Positions 14,782-23,018 of a DNA stretch of 23,018 nt are shown here, one piece after another. The stretch is taken from the NCBI GenBank assembly GCA_964591255.1, contig CAZQAA010000109.1, positions 1 to 23,018 on the forward strand. The letters run 5' to 3'. This DNA is from CAZQAA01 sp964591255. GTDB lineage: Bacteria; Desulfobacterota; DSM-4660; Desulfatiglandales; Desulfatiglandaceae. A model generated the notes under the pieces. It was not told the origin of the DNA. It saw only the letters and a program-made list of their open reading frames with translations, and did no database searches. Position 1 is the first letter of the stretch; every line of letters starts with the position of its first letter. The translations under genes were made by a program, and so were the position numbers.

Positions 14782-15576
14782 ATGGAACCGCTCCAACTTG
14801 ACATTGTTTTCAAGGGGTTAGGGCAATCACTTTTTTCAAAAAATCTTATCTTTGTGGAAACCGTCGATTCCACAAACAACATGGCAAAAGATCTTGCCGC
14901 CAAGGGTGCACAGGAAGGAACGGTGGTGGTTGCCGAGGAGCAAACCGCCGGGCGCGGCAGGCTGCAAAGGAAATGGCTTTCACCCAAACATGCCAATCTC
15001 CTTTTTTCTGTTCTCCTTAGGCCATCGACAATCGTACCGGACCAGATCTTCACCCTCACCATGATTCTGGCATTAGCCAGCATAGATGCGGTGGAAGATG
15101 TAAGCGGTATACATATCATGATCAAGTGGCCCAATGACCTGTATGTGAATCAGAAAAAATTAGGGGGAATCCTTACCGAGTTCTCTGTCAGAAAAAATCT
15201 GGTGCAACATGTGGTCCTGGGACTTGGCCTGAACGTCAACTGGGAACCAGCGGACAGCTCCTTACTCTATCCATCCACGAGTATTCTGACTGAAACGGGA
15301 GGAGCTGTTTCACGAGAACAGATTCTGATACGGATATTGAAAAAATTTGAACGGTATTATTACCAGATATTGGCCGGGAAACTGGATAACTTTTACGAGA
15401 GGTGGAACAGACGGTCCATGCTCTTTGGGAAGAGGATTACGATTCAGGGCCCGGGCGAAAGCCGCGATGGAATAGCCAGGGGGATAGACAAAAACGGGGC
15501 CTTGGTCATTACAAATGACAAAGGCAAAGAAGAAAGGGTTATGTGTGGCGATATATCAGTGAAACTTCATTCTTAA
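14782..15576 (+). CDS. birA: biotin--[acetyl-CoA-carboxylase] ligase, monofunctional
   Basis: Activates biotin with ATP and attaches it to the lysine of biotin carboxyl carrier domains; cytoplasmic. The 264 residues contain the catalytic core: ETVDSTNNMAKDLA (about 26-39), the biotinyl-AMP loop TAGRGRLQRKW (about 55-65), KWPNDLYVNQKKLGGILTE (about 115-133) and GLGLNVNW. An SH3-like C-terminal domain begins near 205. The N-terminal helix-turn-helix of the bifunctional E. coli BirA is missing, so this enzyme should not act as a repressor of biotin genes. AAGGAT lies about 9 nt upstream of the ATG. It stands alone, divergent from tetR and convergent with the HD-domain gene, whose stop is only 6 nt away. 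No terminator hairpin is visible in that junction. Confidence 0.93.
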   Translation: MEPLQLDIVFKGLGQSLFSKNLIFVETVDSTNNMAKDLAAKGAQEGTVVVAEEQTAGRGRLQRKWLSPKHANLLFSVLLRPSTIVPDQIFTLTMILALASIDAVEDVSGIHIMIKWPNDLYVNQKKLGGILTEFSVRKNLVQHVVLGLGLNVNWEPADSSLLYPSTSILTETGGAVSREQILIRILKKFERYYYQILAGKLDNFYERWNRRSMLFGKRITIQGPGESRDGIARGIDKNGALVITNDKGKEERVMCGDISVKLHS

Positions 15577-15582
15577 ATAGAA

Positions 15583-16176
15583 CTATTTTCCTGTTTTCTG
15601 ATCACCAGGCCCATTAATCCACCATTCGGTTTTTTTGTCGAACCACCATTCAGTACTATGGGTGTTTAGTATCTCTCGGGCCATTTCCCTGGCATTATCC
15701 GTAAGAAGTCTTTTTGTGGCAAAGAAAATCCACTCTTCTGCATTGGGATTTCCCTTATCCAGCTCTTGTTTCAATTCCATGATCAGGTCCAGTTGATCGG
15801 CATCCTTGGCCAATCGTGCTTCGGGCGTCTCGGCGGAATTAAATTCACGGATCAGCGCCTGCACCTCATCTCCAAAGGGCAACTGGTTAACCTGGTCACA
15901 AACGGCCCTATGTTCATCGACCTTGACATATCGCTTATTCACATAGTTTTGATCGCCAGTTCTGGTCTCGGGAAGATCATGAAAAAGGCACATCATGACC
16001 ACCCTGTTACGATCAGCGTTCGGGAGCTGTGAAGCCAAGGCATAACCTATTACTGCGGTACGAAAAGAATGATCCGCCACGGATTCTCCACCCGATCCCA
16101 AAAACTGATAGCCACTGCGGGGCGTTTTTTTCAGCATTCCCGCTTCAAAAAGGAAGTTCACTATATTTTTAAGCAT
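15583..16176 (-). CDS. HD-domain protein of the YfbR/HDDC2 (5'-nucleotidase-like) type
   Basis: 197 residues from ATG 16176. Metal-binding HD residues are visible: VADHSFRT (His36), LFHDLPETRTGD (His66, Asp67, with Glu70) and the distal KDADQLD (Asp about 127). This pattern is that of YfbR/HDDC2 proteins, which hydrolyse deoxyribonucleoside 5'-monophosphates; the exact substrate here is not shown by sequence. The C-terminus carries a duplicated Glu-Trp-Trp segment (STEWWFDKKTEWWING). The frame is open to a GTG at 16200, but the fold begins at MLKNIVNFLFEAG. No Shine-Dalgarno sequence is seen before either. A TATAAT at 16222-16217 could be its -10 box. It converges on birA. Confidence 0.85.
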   Translation of the reverse strand: MLKNIVNFLFEAGMLKKTPRSGYQFLGSGGESVADHSFRTAVIGYALASQLPNADRNRVVMMCLFHDLPETRTGDQNYVNKRYVKVDEHRAVCDQVNQLPFGDEVQALIREFNSAETPEARLAKDADQLDLIMELKQELDKGNPNAEEWIFFATKRLLTDNAREMAREILNTHSTEWWFDKKTEWWINGPGDQKTGK

Positions 16177-16216
16177 AAGTCTGAATAGGCAGGTCCGCAC
16201 AAAAAGTCAAGCAGGT

Positions 16217-16222
16217 ATTATA
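16217..16222 (-). promoter_or_regulatory. possible -10 element of the HD-domain gene
   Basis: A perfect TATAAT on the minus strand, about 40 nt upstream of the ATG at 16176. The -35 region is poor, so this is tentative. Confidence 0.3.
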
Positions 16223-16233
16223 CTCGCTCTGTC

Positions 16234-16262
16234 TTGATTTATTTGTGTTCAACGTTTAGAAT
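16234..16262 (+). promoter_or_regulatory. possible sigma-70 promoter for the def operon
   Basis: TTGATT, 17-bp spacer, TAGAAT: four and five of six consensus bases respectively. It lies about 240 bp upstream of def, so the leader would be long; closer weak promoters cannot be excluded. Confidence 0.3.
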
Positions 16263-16500
16263 TAATGCTTATTATAAAATAATAGCTTAACTATTTGAAA
16301 TATTTTGCTTCAGGTGTACGCTGACAGACGCTATATAAAGGTATAAGTTTTTTTAGCTGAATATAAAACCTCATGGTTTTCCAGTCTTTCAACTTTTTGG
16401 TGTCTTGCCGCACTATGTCATACTCTGAAGACACAGAGGTTCGGCCAGTTTCAAAATGATGATCTAATATGAATCATACAGGTACGAGGCGTTCAACAAA

Positions 16501-17001
16501 ATGGATATACTTACTTACCCCCATCCGGCCCTAAGGCTTGTTGCGGATCCTGTCAAAAACATCGATCAGGAAATCCAAGACCTGATACGCAATATGATAA
16601 AGACCATGCATCAGGCACCATCAGGCATTGGTCTGGCCGCAAATCAAGTGGGAATACCAAAACGTATAATCGTGTACAATTTCCATCGTGAGGAAGGAGA
16701 GGAGAAGGCAGGAGTGCTAATAAATCCTGAGATCGTCATGAGTGAGGGGAAAATTGTTCGCGAAGAGGCATGTCTCAGTATAATTGACTTTTCTGCCGAG
16801 GTAACCAGACATGCAAAGATCAAGGTGCAAGGCATAGATCGAAATGAAAAGCCTGTCGCAATTGAGGCCGATGATCTTAAAGCCATATGCTTCCAGCACG
16901 AAATCGACCATCTGAACGGCATTCTTTTTATTGATCACATCAGCAGCCTTAAAAGGGCACTGTATAAAAAACGACTAAAGAAAAGACTCAGGACTGATTG
17001 A
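16501..17001 (+). CDS. def: peptide deformylase
   Basis: Removes the formyl group from N-terminal formylmethionine of new proteins; Fe(II)/Zn metalloprotease in the cytoplasm. All three family motifs are present in 166 residues: GIGLAANQ (42-49), EEACLSI with metal ligand Cys91 (variant of EGCLS, with Ala for Gly), and QHEIDH with His133, Glu134 and His137. The C-terminus is strongly basic (KRALYKKRLKKRLR), as often seen. Only a weak GAGG lies upstream of the ATG. It is the first gene of def-fmt-DUF116-rsmB-rpe-tkt; fmt starts 19 nt after the stop. Pairing with fmt couples formylation and deformylation. Confidence 0.96.
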   Translation: MDILTYPHPALRLVADPVKNIDQEIQDLIRNMIKTMHQAPSGIGLAANQVGIPKRIIVYNFHREEGEEKAGVLINPEIVMSEGKIVREEACLSIIDFSAEVTRHAKIKVQGIDRNEKPVAIEADDLKAICFQHEIDHLNGILFIDHISSLKRALYKKRLKKRLRTD

Positions 17002-17020
17002 GCCAAGGATCGAAAGATTA

Positions 17021-17974
17021 TTGAAAAAAGGCATATTACATCCCCGGATCATCTTTATGGGCACTCCCGATTTCGCCGTACCTCCACTTAGGGGACTAAT
17101 TGAGCACGGCTATCATATCCCGGCAGTGGTAACCCAGCCCAGCAGGCCAAGGGGGCGGGGAAGAAAAATTACTCCCACACCGGTTCAGCAAACAGCGGCA
17201 AAATACGGGATCGAGGTCCTGCAATCCCACAACGTATCAGATCCACAGTTCTGTGAAATTATTCGTTCCAGGGCACCAGATCTTCTTGTAGTAGTGGCAT
17301 TCGGACAAATTTTAAAAAAGAGGCTTCTCGAAATCCCTGCCATGGGGGCAATAAACCTCCATGCATCCCTTTTGCCAAGGTATCGTGGAGCAGCTCCTAT
17401 TCAATGGGCAATCCTCAATAATGAATCTGTTACCGGATTGACAGTTATGCTTATGAACGAGGGGCTAGATACGGGTCCGATTCTTCTCCAACAGGAACTT
17501 CCCATTCTCCCCGATGAAACAGCCGGACAGCTTCATGACCGGCTTGCAAATCTCGGCAGGGAGGTCCTCTTGAAGTGCATTGAGGACATGACAAAAGACC
17601 GCTTGGAGGCTAAACCCCAGGACGAGGCTAAAGCGACCTATGCCCCTAAGATCGACAGGTCCATTTCTCAAATAAACTGGCACCAGCCGGCAAAAAACGT
17701 CTCGGCCTTAATAAGGGGACTGGACCCATGGCCCGGTGCCGTAACAACCCTGAAGAATAAAAAGATAAAACTTTTTTCCTCTCGGGTTACAGACGAGGGA
17801 TATGAGAGCAACAAACCAGGAAGAGTTGCAGGATGCCTGGAAGGGGCACTCCAGGTGGAAACAAAAAAGGGTATTATATCCATCAGGGAGCTTCAGATGC
17901 CGGGCAAAAAAAGACTCCCGGCCAAAGACTTTTTGAGAGGATTTCCCATAGATAAAGGGACATTGTTGGAATGA
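17021..17974 (+). CDS. fmt: methionyl-tRNA formyltransferase
   Basis: Transfers a formyl group from 10-formyltetrahydrofolate to initiator Met-tRNA. 317 residues, usual length. IIFMGTPDFAVPPL opens the Rossmann domain. The catalytic residues are Asn112 and His114 (INLHASLLPRYRGAAPIQWA) and Asp150 (NEGLDTGPIL). The C-terminal tRNA-binding domain starts near 210. The start is TTG at 17021, because the first ATG in frame is at residue 13, inside the first beta strand; AAGGAT lies upstream at a slightly long spacing. The stop overlaps the next gene's ATG (ATGA), so translation of the two is probably coupled. Confidence 0.96.
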   Translation: MKKGILHPRIIFMGTPDFAVPPLRGLIEHGYHIPAVVTQPSRPRGRGRKITPTPVQQTAAKYGIEVLQSHNVSDPQFCEIIRSRAPDLLVVVAFGQILKKRLLEIPAMGAINLHASLLPRYRGAAPIQWAILNNESVTGLTVMLMNEGLDTGPILLQQELPILPDETAGQLHDRLANLGREVLLKCIEDMTKDRLEAKPQDEAKATYAPKIDRSISQINWHQPAKNVSALIRGLDPWPGAVTTLKNKKIKLFSSRVTDEGYESNKPGRVAGCLEGALQVETKKGIISIRELQMPGKKRLPAKDFLRGFPIDKGTLLE

Positions 17975-18828
17975 ACATGCCAGGACATATTACTGCCAAA
18001 CACAATAAAGAAACAGAAAAATTTGAGGTTCCTAAAAAGGGGATCTTCATCTTTCTCCTGGCGATCACCTGTGTGGTTATGGTAGGTCTGGCCTTCCTGC
18101 TTTGGTGGGTCCCGTATGTCGGCCTCGCCAATATCCATGCAAGCCTTCCTCTGATTTTGGGCGTTGTTCTTGTCTGTATCGTCCTCTATGGCCTCGGAGG
18201 GGCATTGACCCTTCTTATTACAGTTATCCGGGGAAAAAATTTCTTTTTTAACATACGGATCCGTGGGATCGTGATCCGCATCATCTTCCCATTGCTCGTG
18301 GCTATAGGGAAGTGCCTTGGAATCAGCAAAGAGAGTATATGGAGATCGTTTATCGCCGTTAACAATCAACTTGTCCTGGCCGAGGCCAGAACAGTCAGGC
18401 CTGAAAAGCTCCTTATTCTGCTTCCCCACTGTCTTCAGAACCACGATTGCATGGTACGAATAACCGGCAATATAGAAAATTGCAAGAGTTGTGGAAAATG
18501 CAAAATAAAAGACCTTGTCAGCCTCTCCAAACGCTATAATGTGCCTATTGCGGTGGCAACAGGGGGCACTCTGGCAAGAAAAATAGTCGTAGAAAAGAAA
18601 CCAGAGGTCATAATAGGGGTGGCCTGCGAACGAGATCTAACAAGCGGAATACAGGACACTTATCCTATACCTGTGTTTGGCATATTCAACAGAAGACCTT
18701 TTGGGCCATGTTATGATACTGACGTGGATTTAGAGCTTGTCGAAACAGGTATAACCACTTTCTTAGGATATAAAAAAGATGTCGCCAAGGAATCTTGCGC
18801 TATCGATACTAAACGATCTAAATCATAG
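17971..18828 (+). CDS. DUF116 membrane protein with cysteine cluster
   Basis: 285 residues. Two or three hydrophobic segments (about 23-47, 57-86, 100-113) anchor a soluble C-terminal domain with seven cysteines. LPHCLQNHDC (C154, C160) and CKSCGKC (C171, C174, C177) are followed by C219 in GVACERD and C247 in FGPCYD. The PHCLQ...CxxCGKC pattern is the DUF116 signature, suggesting a metal or iron-sulfur site; the function of the family is unknown to me. It is translationally coupled to fmt (ATGA overlap), and its last 50 nt overlap rsmB. DUF116 between fmt and rsmB recurs in deltaproteobacterial genomes as I recall, hinting at a role tied to translation or rRNA maturation, though this is inference. 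Confidence 0.85.
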   Translation: MNMPGHITAKHNKETEKFEVPKKGIFIFLLAITCVVMVGLAFLLWWVPYVGLANIHASLPLILGVVLVCIVLYGLGGALTLLITVIRGKNFFFNIRIRGIVIRIIFPLLVAIGKCLGISKESIWRSFIAVNNQLVLAEARTVRPEKLLILLPHCLQNHDCMVRITGNIENCKSCGKCKIKDLVSLSKRYNVPIAVATGGTLARKIVVEKKPEVIIGVACERDLTSGIQDTYPIPVFGIFNRRPFGPCYDTDVDLELVETGITTFLGYKKDVAKESCAIDTKRSKS

Positions 18829-20125
18829 GACAGATTTCCCCCGGCGATACTTAGAAAAGGCCTTCCATCAAAATCTTTCTCTAAACCATCGGGACAGGGC
18901 ATTTGCAGTTCACCTCGTCCAGGGGGTCCTTCGATGGAGATTAAGGCTTGACTGGATAATCAGGCAGACCCTCCACTTCCCTTTTGAAAGGATAGACCTC
19001 CCCGTATTAAACATCCTCCGCATCGCCCTGTATCAAATATACCATATGGACCGAGTTCCTGAATCAGCCGCTGTCAATGAGGCGGTTAAACAGGCAAAGA
19101 AAAAAGGAAAGAATGTGGGGGGATTCGTCAATGGCGTTTTAAGGCAAATATGCCGGGAAAAAACCAGCGTGAGTTTCCCGGATCGTCAAAAGGATCTCAC
19201 AGGTTATTTGTCTGTCTTTTATTCATATCCAAAGTGGCTGGTGCAAAAGTGGATAAGGGAATTAGGAAATGAATCCACTGAACAACTCCTTAAAGCCTTG
19301 AACCGCATTCCGCATCTGGTGGTCAGGGTAAACCGCCTGAAAACAGATCGTTCCAACCTGATCGACTCTCTAAAAAAAGAGGGTGTAACCTGCAAATCAA
19401 CATCCTATTCCCCGGATGGTATAGAAATCGAGTCTATGAGCGGTCCTGTTAACCAATTGAAAGCATTCAAACAGGGACTTTTCCAGGTCCAGGATGAGGC
19501 AGCCCAAGTATGCTCTTATCTTATTGACCCCAAACCGGGGGATTCTGTCCTGGATCTATGCTCGGGTCTGGGAGGAAAGGCCACACACCTTGCACAGATC
19601 ATGGACAAAAACGGGCAGGTCCTTGCGGTTGATAAGGACCTTCATAAACTGAAAAGCCTTAAACAAAACTGCCGCCGTCTTAAAACAGACTGCGTGTATC
19701 CGATTGTCACAGATGCATCCAACAATCTTTCAAATCTTTTTTATTGTTCTTTCGAGAAAATATTGGTAGATGGTCCATGCTCGGGTCTGGGCGTGATATC
19801 CAGGCATCCTGACGGGAAATGGACAAAAAATATAAATAAAATCAATAGGTTATCGCTAATTCAACGGCATATTCTGCATGAAGCAGGTTCCCTGATGCCA
19901 ATTGGAGGCAGATTGCTTTATGTAACATGTACGATATCAAAGGAGGAAAATGAAGGGGTTGTAAAACATTTTTTGAGAAATAACAGAAAAATGGTTCTTG
20001 AAAATCTAAACAATTATACCCCAGAATGGTGCCGAGACCTTATTGATGAAGATGGTTTTTTCAGAACGCTTCCCCATGTCCATGGCATGGATGGCTTTTT
20101 TGGGGCCATGTTTTTAAAAAAATGA
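18779..20125 (+). CDS. rsmB: 16S rRNA m5C967 methyltransferase
   Basis: Methylates C967 of 16S rRNA with S-adenosylmethionine. 448 residues: a NusB-like RNA-binding domain (about 1-130, RNLALSILNDL...AAVNEAVKQAKK...FVNGVLR), a linker, and a Rossmann methyltransferase domain. The SAM loop reads LDLCSGLGGKATHLA (258-272), differing from the usual LDLCAAPGGKTTH. Motif IV DGPCSGLG has Cys334, and motif VI YVTCTISKEENE has Cys384, the nucleophile. The start at ATG 18779 has AGGAT about 9 nt upstream and overlaps the DUF116 gene by 50 nt, placing both under shared translation control. rpe follows after 34 nt. Confidence 0.95.
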   Translation: MSPRNLALSILNDLNHRTDFPRRYLEKAFHQNLSLNHRDRAFAVHLVQGVLRWRLRLDWIIRQTLHFPFERIDLPVLNILRIALYQIYHMDRVPESAAVNEAVKQAKKKGKNVGGFVNGVLRQICREKTSVSFPDRQKDLTGYLSVFYSYPKWLVQKWIRELGNESTEQLLKALNRIPHLVVRVNRLKTDRSNLIDSLKKEGVTCKSTSYSPDGIEIESMSGPVNQLKAFKQGLFQVQDEAAQVCSYLIDPKPGDSVLDLCSGLGGKATHLAQIMDKNGQVLAVDKDLHKLKSLKQNCRRLKTDCVYPIVTDASNNLSNLFYCSFEKILVDGPCSGLGVISRHPDGKWTKNINKINRLSLIQRHILHEAGSLMPIGGRLLYVTCTISKEENEGVVKHFLRNNRKMVLENLNNYTPEWCRDLIDEDGFFRTLPHVHGMDGFFGAMFLKK

Positions 20126-20159
20126 GATTACAAACCCGCAATCCAGTAAGGAGCAGAGT

Positions 20160-20831
20160 ATGGGCAAGATATCACCATCCATCCTTTCAGCCGATTTTAC
20201 CAGGTTAGGAGAAGAGGTCGCAGGAGTAGAAAAGGCAGGCGCAGACTACATCCATATCGATGTAATGGACGGACATTTCGTTCCCAATATAACAGTCGGT
20301 CCCTTGATCGTGGATGCCGTAAGGCGTGTAACCGGTCTGCCCCTTGACGTTCACTTGATGATCTCTAATCCGGACGATTTTATAGACAGATTCGCCGAAG
20401 CAGGGGCCGATATAATCACTGTCCATGCCGAAACCCTTAACCATCTCCACAGGACAATTCATGCTATCAGAGAAAAGGGAAAAAGACCGGGAGTTGCCCT
20501 TAATCCTGCTACCCCCACAGATATACTTGAATATGTACTTGAAGACATTGACATGGTAGTACTGATGACTGTAAATCCAGGCTTTGGAGGACAGAGTTTC
20601 ATACCGGGTGTTCTCCCCAAGATAGAAAGGCTGCGAAAAAAAATAGAGGAAAAAGGTCTGGATATTGAGATAGAAGTTGACGGAGGCATTAATCCCGAGA
20701 CAATCGGACAGGTATCAAAAGCGGGCGCCGATGTCTTTGTTGCCGGGTCAGCCGTGTTCCACAGCGACGATTACGGAAAGACCATTCGTCTGATGCGGGA
20801 AAAAATGCAGATCGAAACTCCAGACCTATAG
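20160..20831 (+). CDS. rpe: ribulose-phosphate 3-epimerase
   Basis: Interconverts ribulose 5-phosphate and xylulose 5-phosphate in the pentose phosphate pathway. A TIM barrel of 223 residues with all signature positions: PSILSADF (Ser7), IHIDVMDGHFVPN (His32, Asp34, Met36), DVHLMI (His65), TVNPGFGGQSFI (138-148) and VDGGI (Asp174), followed by the phosphate-binding AGSAVF. The ATG has AAGGAG 6 nt upstream. It lies 34 nt after rsmB and 65 nt before tkt, which uses its product xylulose 5-phosphate. Confidence 0.97.
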   Translation: MGKISPSILSADFTRLGEEVAGVEKAGADYIHIDVMDGHFVPNITVGPLIVDAVRRVTGLPLDVHLMISNPDDFIDRFAEAGADIITVHAETLNHLHRTIHAIREKGKRPGVALNPATPTDILEYVLEDIDMVVLMTVNPGFGGQSFIPGVLPKIERLRKKIEEKGLDIEIEVDGGINPETIGQVSKAGADVFVAGSAVFHSDDYGKTIRLMREKMQIETPDL

Positions 20832-20839
20832 TCTATAAT
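20812..20839 (+). promoter_or_regulatory. possible internal promoter ahead of tkt
   Basis: TCGAAA (20812-20817), 16-bp spacer, TATAAT (20834-20839). The -10 is perfect and the -35 has four of six consensus bases. It overlaps the rpe stop and would give tkt an independent transcript with a leader of about 50 nt. Confidence 0.35.
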
Positions 20840-20896
20840 TGCCCTGTTTCAAGGTGCCAAACTCATACGAAAAAACCATAAGGAGCAGAGAGAATC

Positions 20897-22906
20897 ATGG
20901 ATAAAATTGACGAGCTTTGTATAAACACAATCCGAATGCTTGCTGCAGATTGTGTCGAAAGTGCCCGTTCAGGACATCCGGGCATGCCCATGGGCGCAGC
21001 GCCAATGGCATACGTATTGTGGACCCGCATATTGAGGCATAACCCTTCAAACCCCTCATGGCCTGACAGAGACCGTTTCGTTCTTTCTGCAGGCCACGGC
21101 TCGGCGCTCCTGTACAGTCTTCTTCACCTCACTGGATATGACCTGTCCATCGAAGACCTCAAAAACTTCCGTCAATGGGGAAGCAAAACTCCCGGCCATC
21201 CGGAATATGGTCATACGCCGGGTGTTGAAACAACCACAGGGCCACTGGGCCAGGGATTTGCAAACGGTGTAGGCATGGCCATTGCCGAACGATTCCTGGC
21301 AACACGTCTCAACCGGCCAGGCCATGCCATTGTGGATCACTTTACATATGGAATTGTCAGTGACGGCGATCTCATGGAGGGAATTTCACATGAGGCAGCG
21401 TCTCTGGCAGGACATTTGGGCCTTGGAAAACTGATCTACCTGTACGATGACAACCTAATATCGATTGAAGGGAGTACAAAAATCACATTCACTGAAGACG
21501 TCTTGACACGTTTTGAGGCCTATGGCTGGCACACACAGCAGATAAGAGACGGAAATAATCCAGATAGCATAGAAGAGGCCATCAGGTCAGCGAGGGAGGT
21601 CACGGAAAAACCGTCGCTTATTGCCGTCAGGACCACCATCGGTTATGGGAGCCCCAACAAGCAGGGATCTGCCGTATCCCATGGGGAACCACTGGGACCA
21701 GAGGAGACAAGGCTGACCAAGGAAAATTTGGGGTGGCCGGTTGAACCCCCGTTTTTTGTCCCGGACGAGGCCCTGACATGTTTTCGTAAGGCCATAAAAA
21801 GGGGAGAAGAACTGGAAAAAGAGTGGAATGACAGACTCAGTTCATATAAAAAGTCCCATCCCGATCCGGCAAGATTATTAGACCAATTTATCAGCGGCCA
21901 ACTGCAAGCAGGTTGGGATCGGGACATACCCGTCTTTGCGCCTGATCCAAAGGGAATAGCTACCAGGGTGGCATCGGGAAAGGCCTTAAATGCTGTTGCC
22001 CGGCATGTACAGAACCTGATGGGCGGCTCTGCAGACCTGGCACCATCTAACAAAACAGTGATAAGCGAAGAAGAAGATTTTCAGCCAGGCCATTACGAGG
22101 GCCGCAATCTCCGTTTTGGAGTCAGAGAACACGCCATGGGTTCCATTTCAAATGGCATGGCGCTCCATGGCGGTGTTATCCCTTATTGCGGCACTTTTCT
22201 GGTCTTTTCCGATTATATGCGTCCTGCAATCCGTATGGCGGCCCTTATGGGTCTTAAAGTCATCTATATCTTCACTCATGACAGCATAGGCCTGGGAGAG
22301 GACGGTCCTACCCACCAGCCCATTGAGCAACTCGCGACCCTTAGGGCCATCCCCGATCTTACCGTGATACGACCTGCAGACGCCAATGAAACAATAGAGG
22401 CATGGCGTGCAGCCCTCCAATCAGAAAAAGGGCCTGTAGCCCTTGCCCTGACGCGCCAGGCCGTCCCTGTCCTGGACAGAACTGTTCTTGCACCGGCAGA
22501 AGGACTCCACAGGGGCGCCTATATACTAAAAGACGCAGCAGAAGGAAAACCTGATATAATACTGATTGCAACCGGCTCTGAGGTCCATCTGGCCCTGGAG
22601 GCTTGGCAAAAACTAAAAGAAAAGGGCATAACGTCACGTGTGGTAAGCATGCCTTCATGGGAACTTTTTGACAGCCAATCCAAGGAATACCGCAACCAGG
22701 TATTGCCTCCTGAAGTAAAGGTCCGGATCGCTATCGAGGCTGGCATCCCGCAGGGATGGGATCATTATTTGGAAAACAAAGGGGATATGATTGGCATTAA
22801 ACGTTTCGGCGCTTCAGCCCCATACAAGGTCCTGTTTGAAAAATTTGGGATTACTGTAGACTCTATCGTACGAAAGGCCTTGCGGTTAATGGATCATGAA
22901 GACTGA
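20897..22906 (+). CDS. tkt: transketolase
   Basis: Thiamine diphosphate enzyme moving two-carbon units between sugar phosphates. 669 residues, full length. Family marks: ADCVESARSGHPGMPMG (His27), SAGHGSALLYSLLHL, TTTGPLGQG, the ThDP motif SDGDLMEG (155-162) completed by DDN (184-186), GGSADLAPSNKT, FGVREHAMGSI with the cofactor Glu, and THDSIGLGEDGPTHQP in the pyrimidine domain. The C-terminal domain starts near 545. The ATG has AAGGAGCAGAG upstream, the same 11 nt used before rpe. With rpe it supplies the non-oxidative pentose phosphate branch. No strong terminator follows. Confidence 0.97.
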   Translation: MDKIDELCINTIRMLAADCVESARSGHPGMPMGAAPMAYVLWTRILRHNPSNPSWPDRDRFVLSAGHGSALLYSLLHLTGYDLSIEDLKNFRQWGSKTPGHPEYGHTPGVETTTGPLGQGFANGVGMAIAERFLATRLNRPGHAIVDHFTYGIVSDGDLMEGISHEAASLAGHLGLGKLIYLYDDNLISIEGSTKITFTEDVLTRFEAYGWHTQQIRDGNNPDSIEEAIRSAREVTEKPSLIAVRTTIGYGSPNKQGSAVSHGEPLGPEETRLTKENLGWPVEPPFFVPDEALTCFRKAIKRGEELEKEWNDRLSSYKKSHPDPARLLDQFISGQLQAGWDRDIPVFAPDPKGIATRVASGKALNAVARHVQNLMGGSADLAPSNKTVISEEEDFQPGHYEGRNLRFGVREHAMGSISNGMALHGGVIPYCGTFLVFSDYMRPAIRMAALMGLKVIYIFTHDSIGLGEDGPTHQPIEQLATLRAIPDLTVIRPADANETIEAWRAALQSEKGPVALALTRQAVPVLDRTVLAPAEGLHRGAYILKDAAEGKPDIILIATGSEVHLALEAWQKLKEKGITSRVVSMPSWELFDSQSKEYRNQVLPPEVKVRIAIEAGIPQGWDHYLENKGDMIGIKRFGASAPYKVLFEKFGITVDSIVRKALRLMDHED

Positions 22907-22968
22907 TACTTGCCTTTGTCACTGGACAGGGTATCCTAATTTTCATCTTATAACATAAAGCTTGTTTC

Positions 22969-23018
22969 ATGGTTACGAAAAAAACCAGCCCGAAACCCAA
23001 TGAAATTGCATGCCTGTA
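22969..23018 (+). CDS. possible start of a further gene, cut by the window edge
   Basis: ATG at 22969 opens a frame (MVTKKTSPKPNEIACL) that runs to the window end without a stop; 16 codons visible. An in-frame TAA lies 18 nt upstream, so the frame cannot start earlier. Only a weak AAAG precedes it. Too short to identify. Confidence 0.3.
   Translation, partial: MVTKKTSPKPNEIACL

Larger units (their letters stand above)
16201..16500. other. 300-bp divergent promoter region between the HD gene and def
   Basis: AT-rich spacer. I see a candidate minus-strand TATAAT (16217-16222), a candidate plus-strand promoter (16234-16262) and an AT-only imperfect inverted repeat near 16268-16287. No gene, RNA or riboswitch that I recognise. 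Confidence 0.6.

Noticed and set aside
17893..18444. 183-codon minus-strand ORF opposite fmt/DUF116
   Set aside because: Antisense to two well-supported genes; charged low-complexity translation typical of a shadow frame.
22913..22930. Hairpin after tkt as a terminator
   Set aside because: The TGTC/GACA core is only four base pairs plus G-U pairs, and no proper T-tract follows.
1..23018. Mobile element, CRISPR array, defence system or tRNA/rRNA genes
   Set aside because: No transposase, integrase, phage or toxin-antitoxin-like protein, no regularly spaced repeats, and no stable RNA sequence recognised on either strand.

Overview
The window reads as a chromosomal segment of a Gram-negative, probably anaerobic bacterium, most likely a deltaproteobacterium / Desulfobacterota member. 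This is an inference from three things: a def-fmt-DUF116-rsmB gene order, a MenE-like ligase (menaquinone), and a complete tripartite RND efflux set, which implies an outer membrane. I see no rRNA, tRNA, CRISPR array, transposase or integrase. Several genes appear to start at TTG or GTG (queG, speD, fmt, the RND pump).

Region 1 (1-4705, all minus strand, read right to left): speD, a second divergent SpeD-family gene, speE, a menE-type acyl-CoA ligase, a methionine aminopeptidase with an N-terminal SEC-C zinc motif, and a left-truncated queG. The first three form a polyamine module. No ornithine or arginine decarboxylase of a classical type is present, which makes the SpeD paralogue notable.

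Region 2 (4706-8199) is an accessory stretch. It holds a plus-strand DUF2173 (roadblock/LC7-like) gene behind a good sigma-54 -24/-12 element and a cluster of CAGCCA/TGGCTG repeats. A small 87-residue ferredoxin-fold protein and an NtrC-type sigma-54 activator follow on the minus strand. The activator has a degenerate receiver domain and an Asp-to-Asn change in Walker B. Two of the gaps (4706-5237, 7682-8199) are largely empty.

Region 3 (8200-14538, minus strand) is a self-contained efflux operon in the order tetR, tolC-like outer membrane factor, membrane fusion protein, RND pump. A TetR-type palindrome overlaps both the tetR promoter and its annotated start codon, so the regulator probably represses the whole operon, itself included.

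Region 4 (14782-16200) holds birA (biotin protein ligase without DNA-binding domain) and a convergent HD-domain nucleotidase-like gene.

Region 5 (16501-23018, plus strand) is a tight housekeeping run: def, fmt, a DUF116 cysteine-rich membrane protein, rsmB, rpe, tkt, and the first codons of a possible further gene. It links N-formylmethionine handling and 16S rRNA methylation to the non-oxidative pentose phosphate pathway.

The best candidates for something undescribed are the SpeD paralogue (possible change of substrate) and the sigma-54 / DUF2173 / degenerate-activator cassette.
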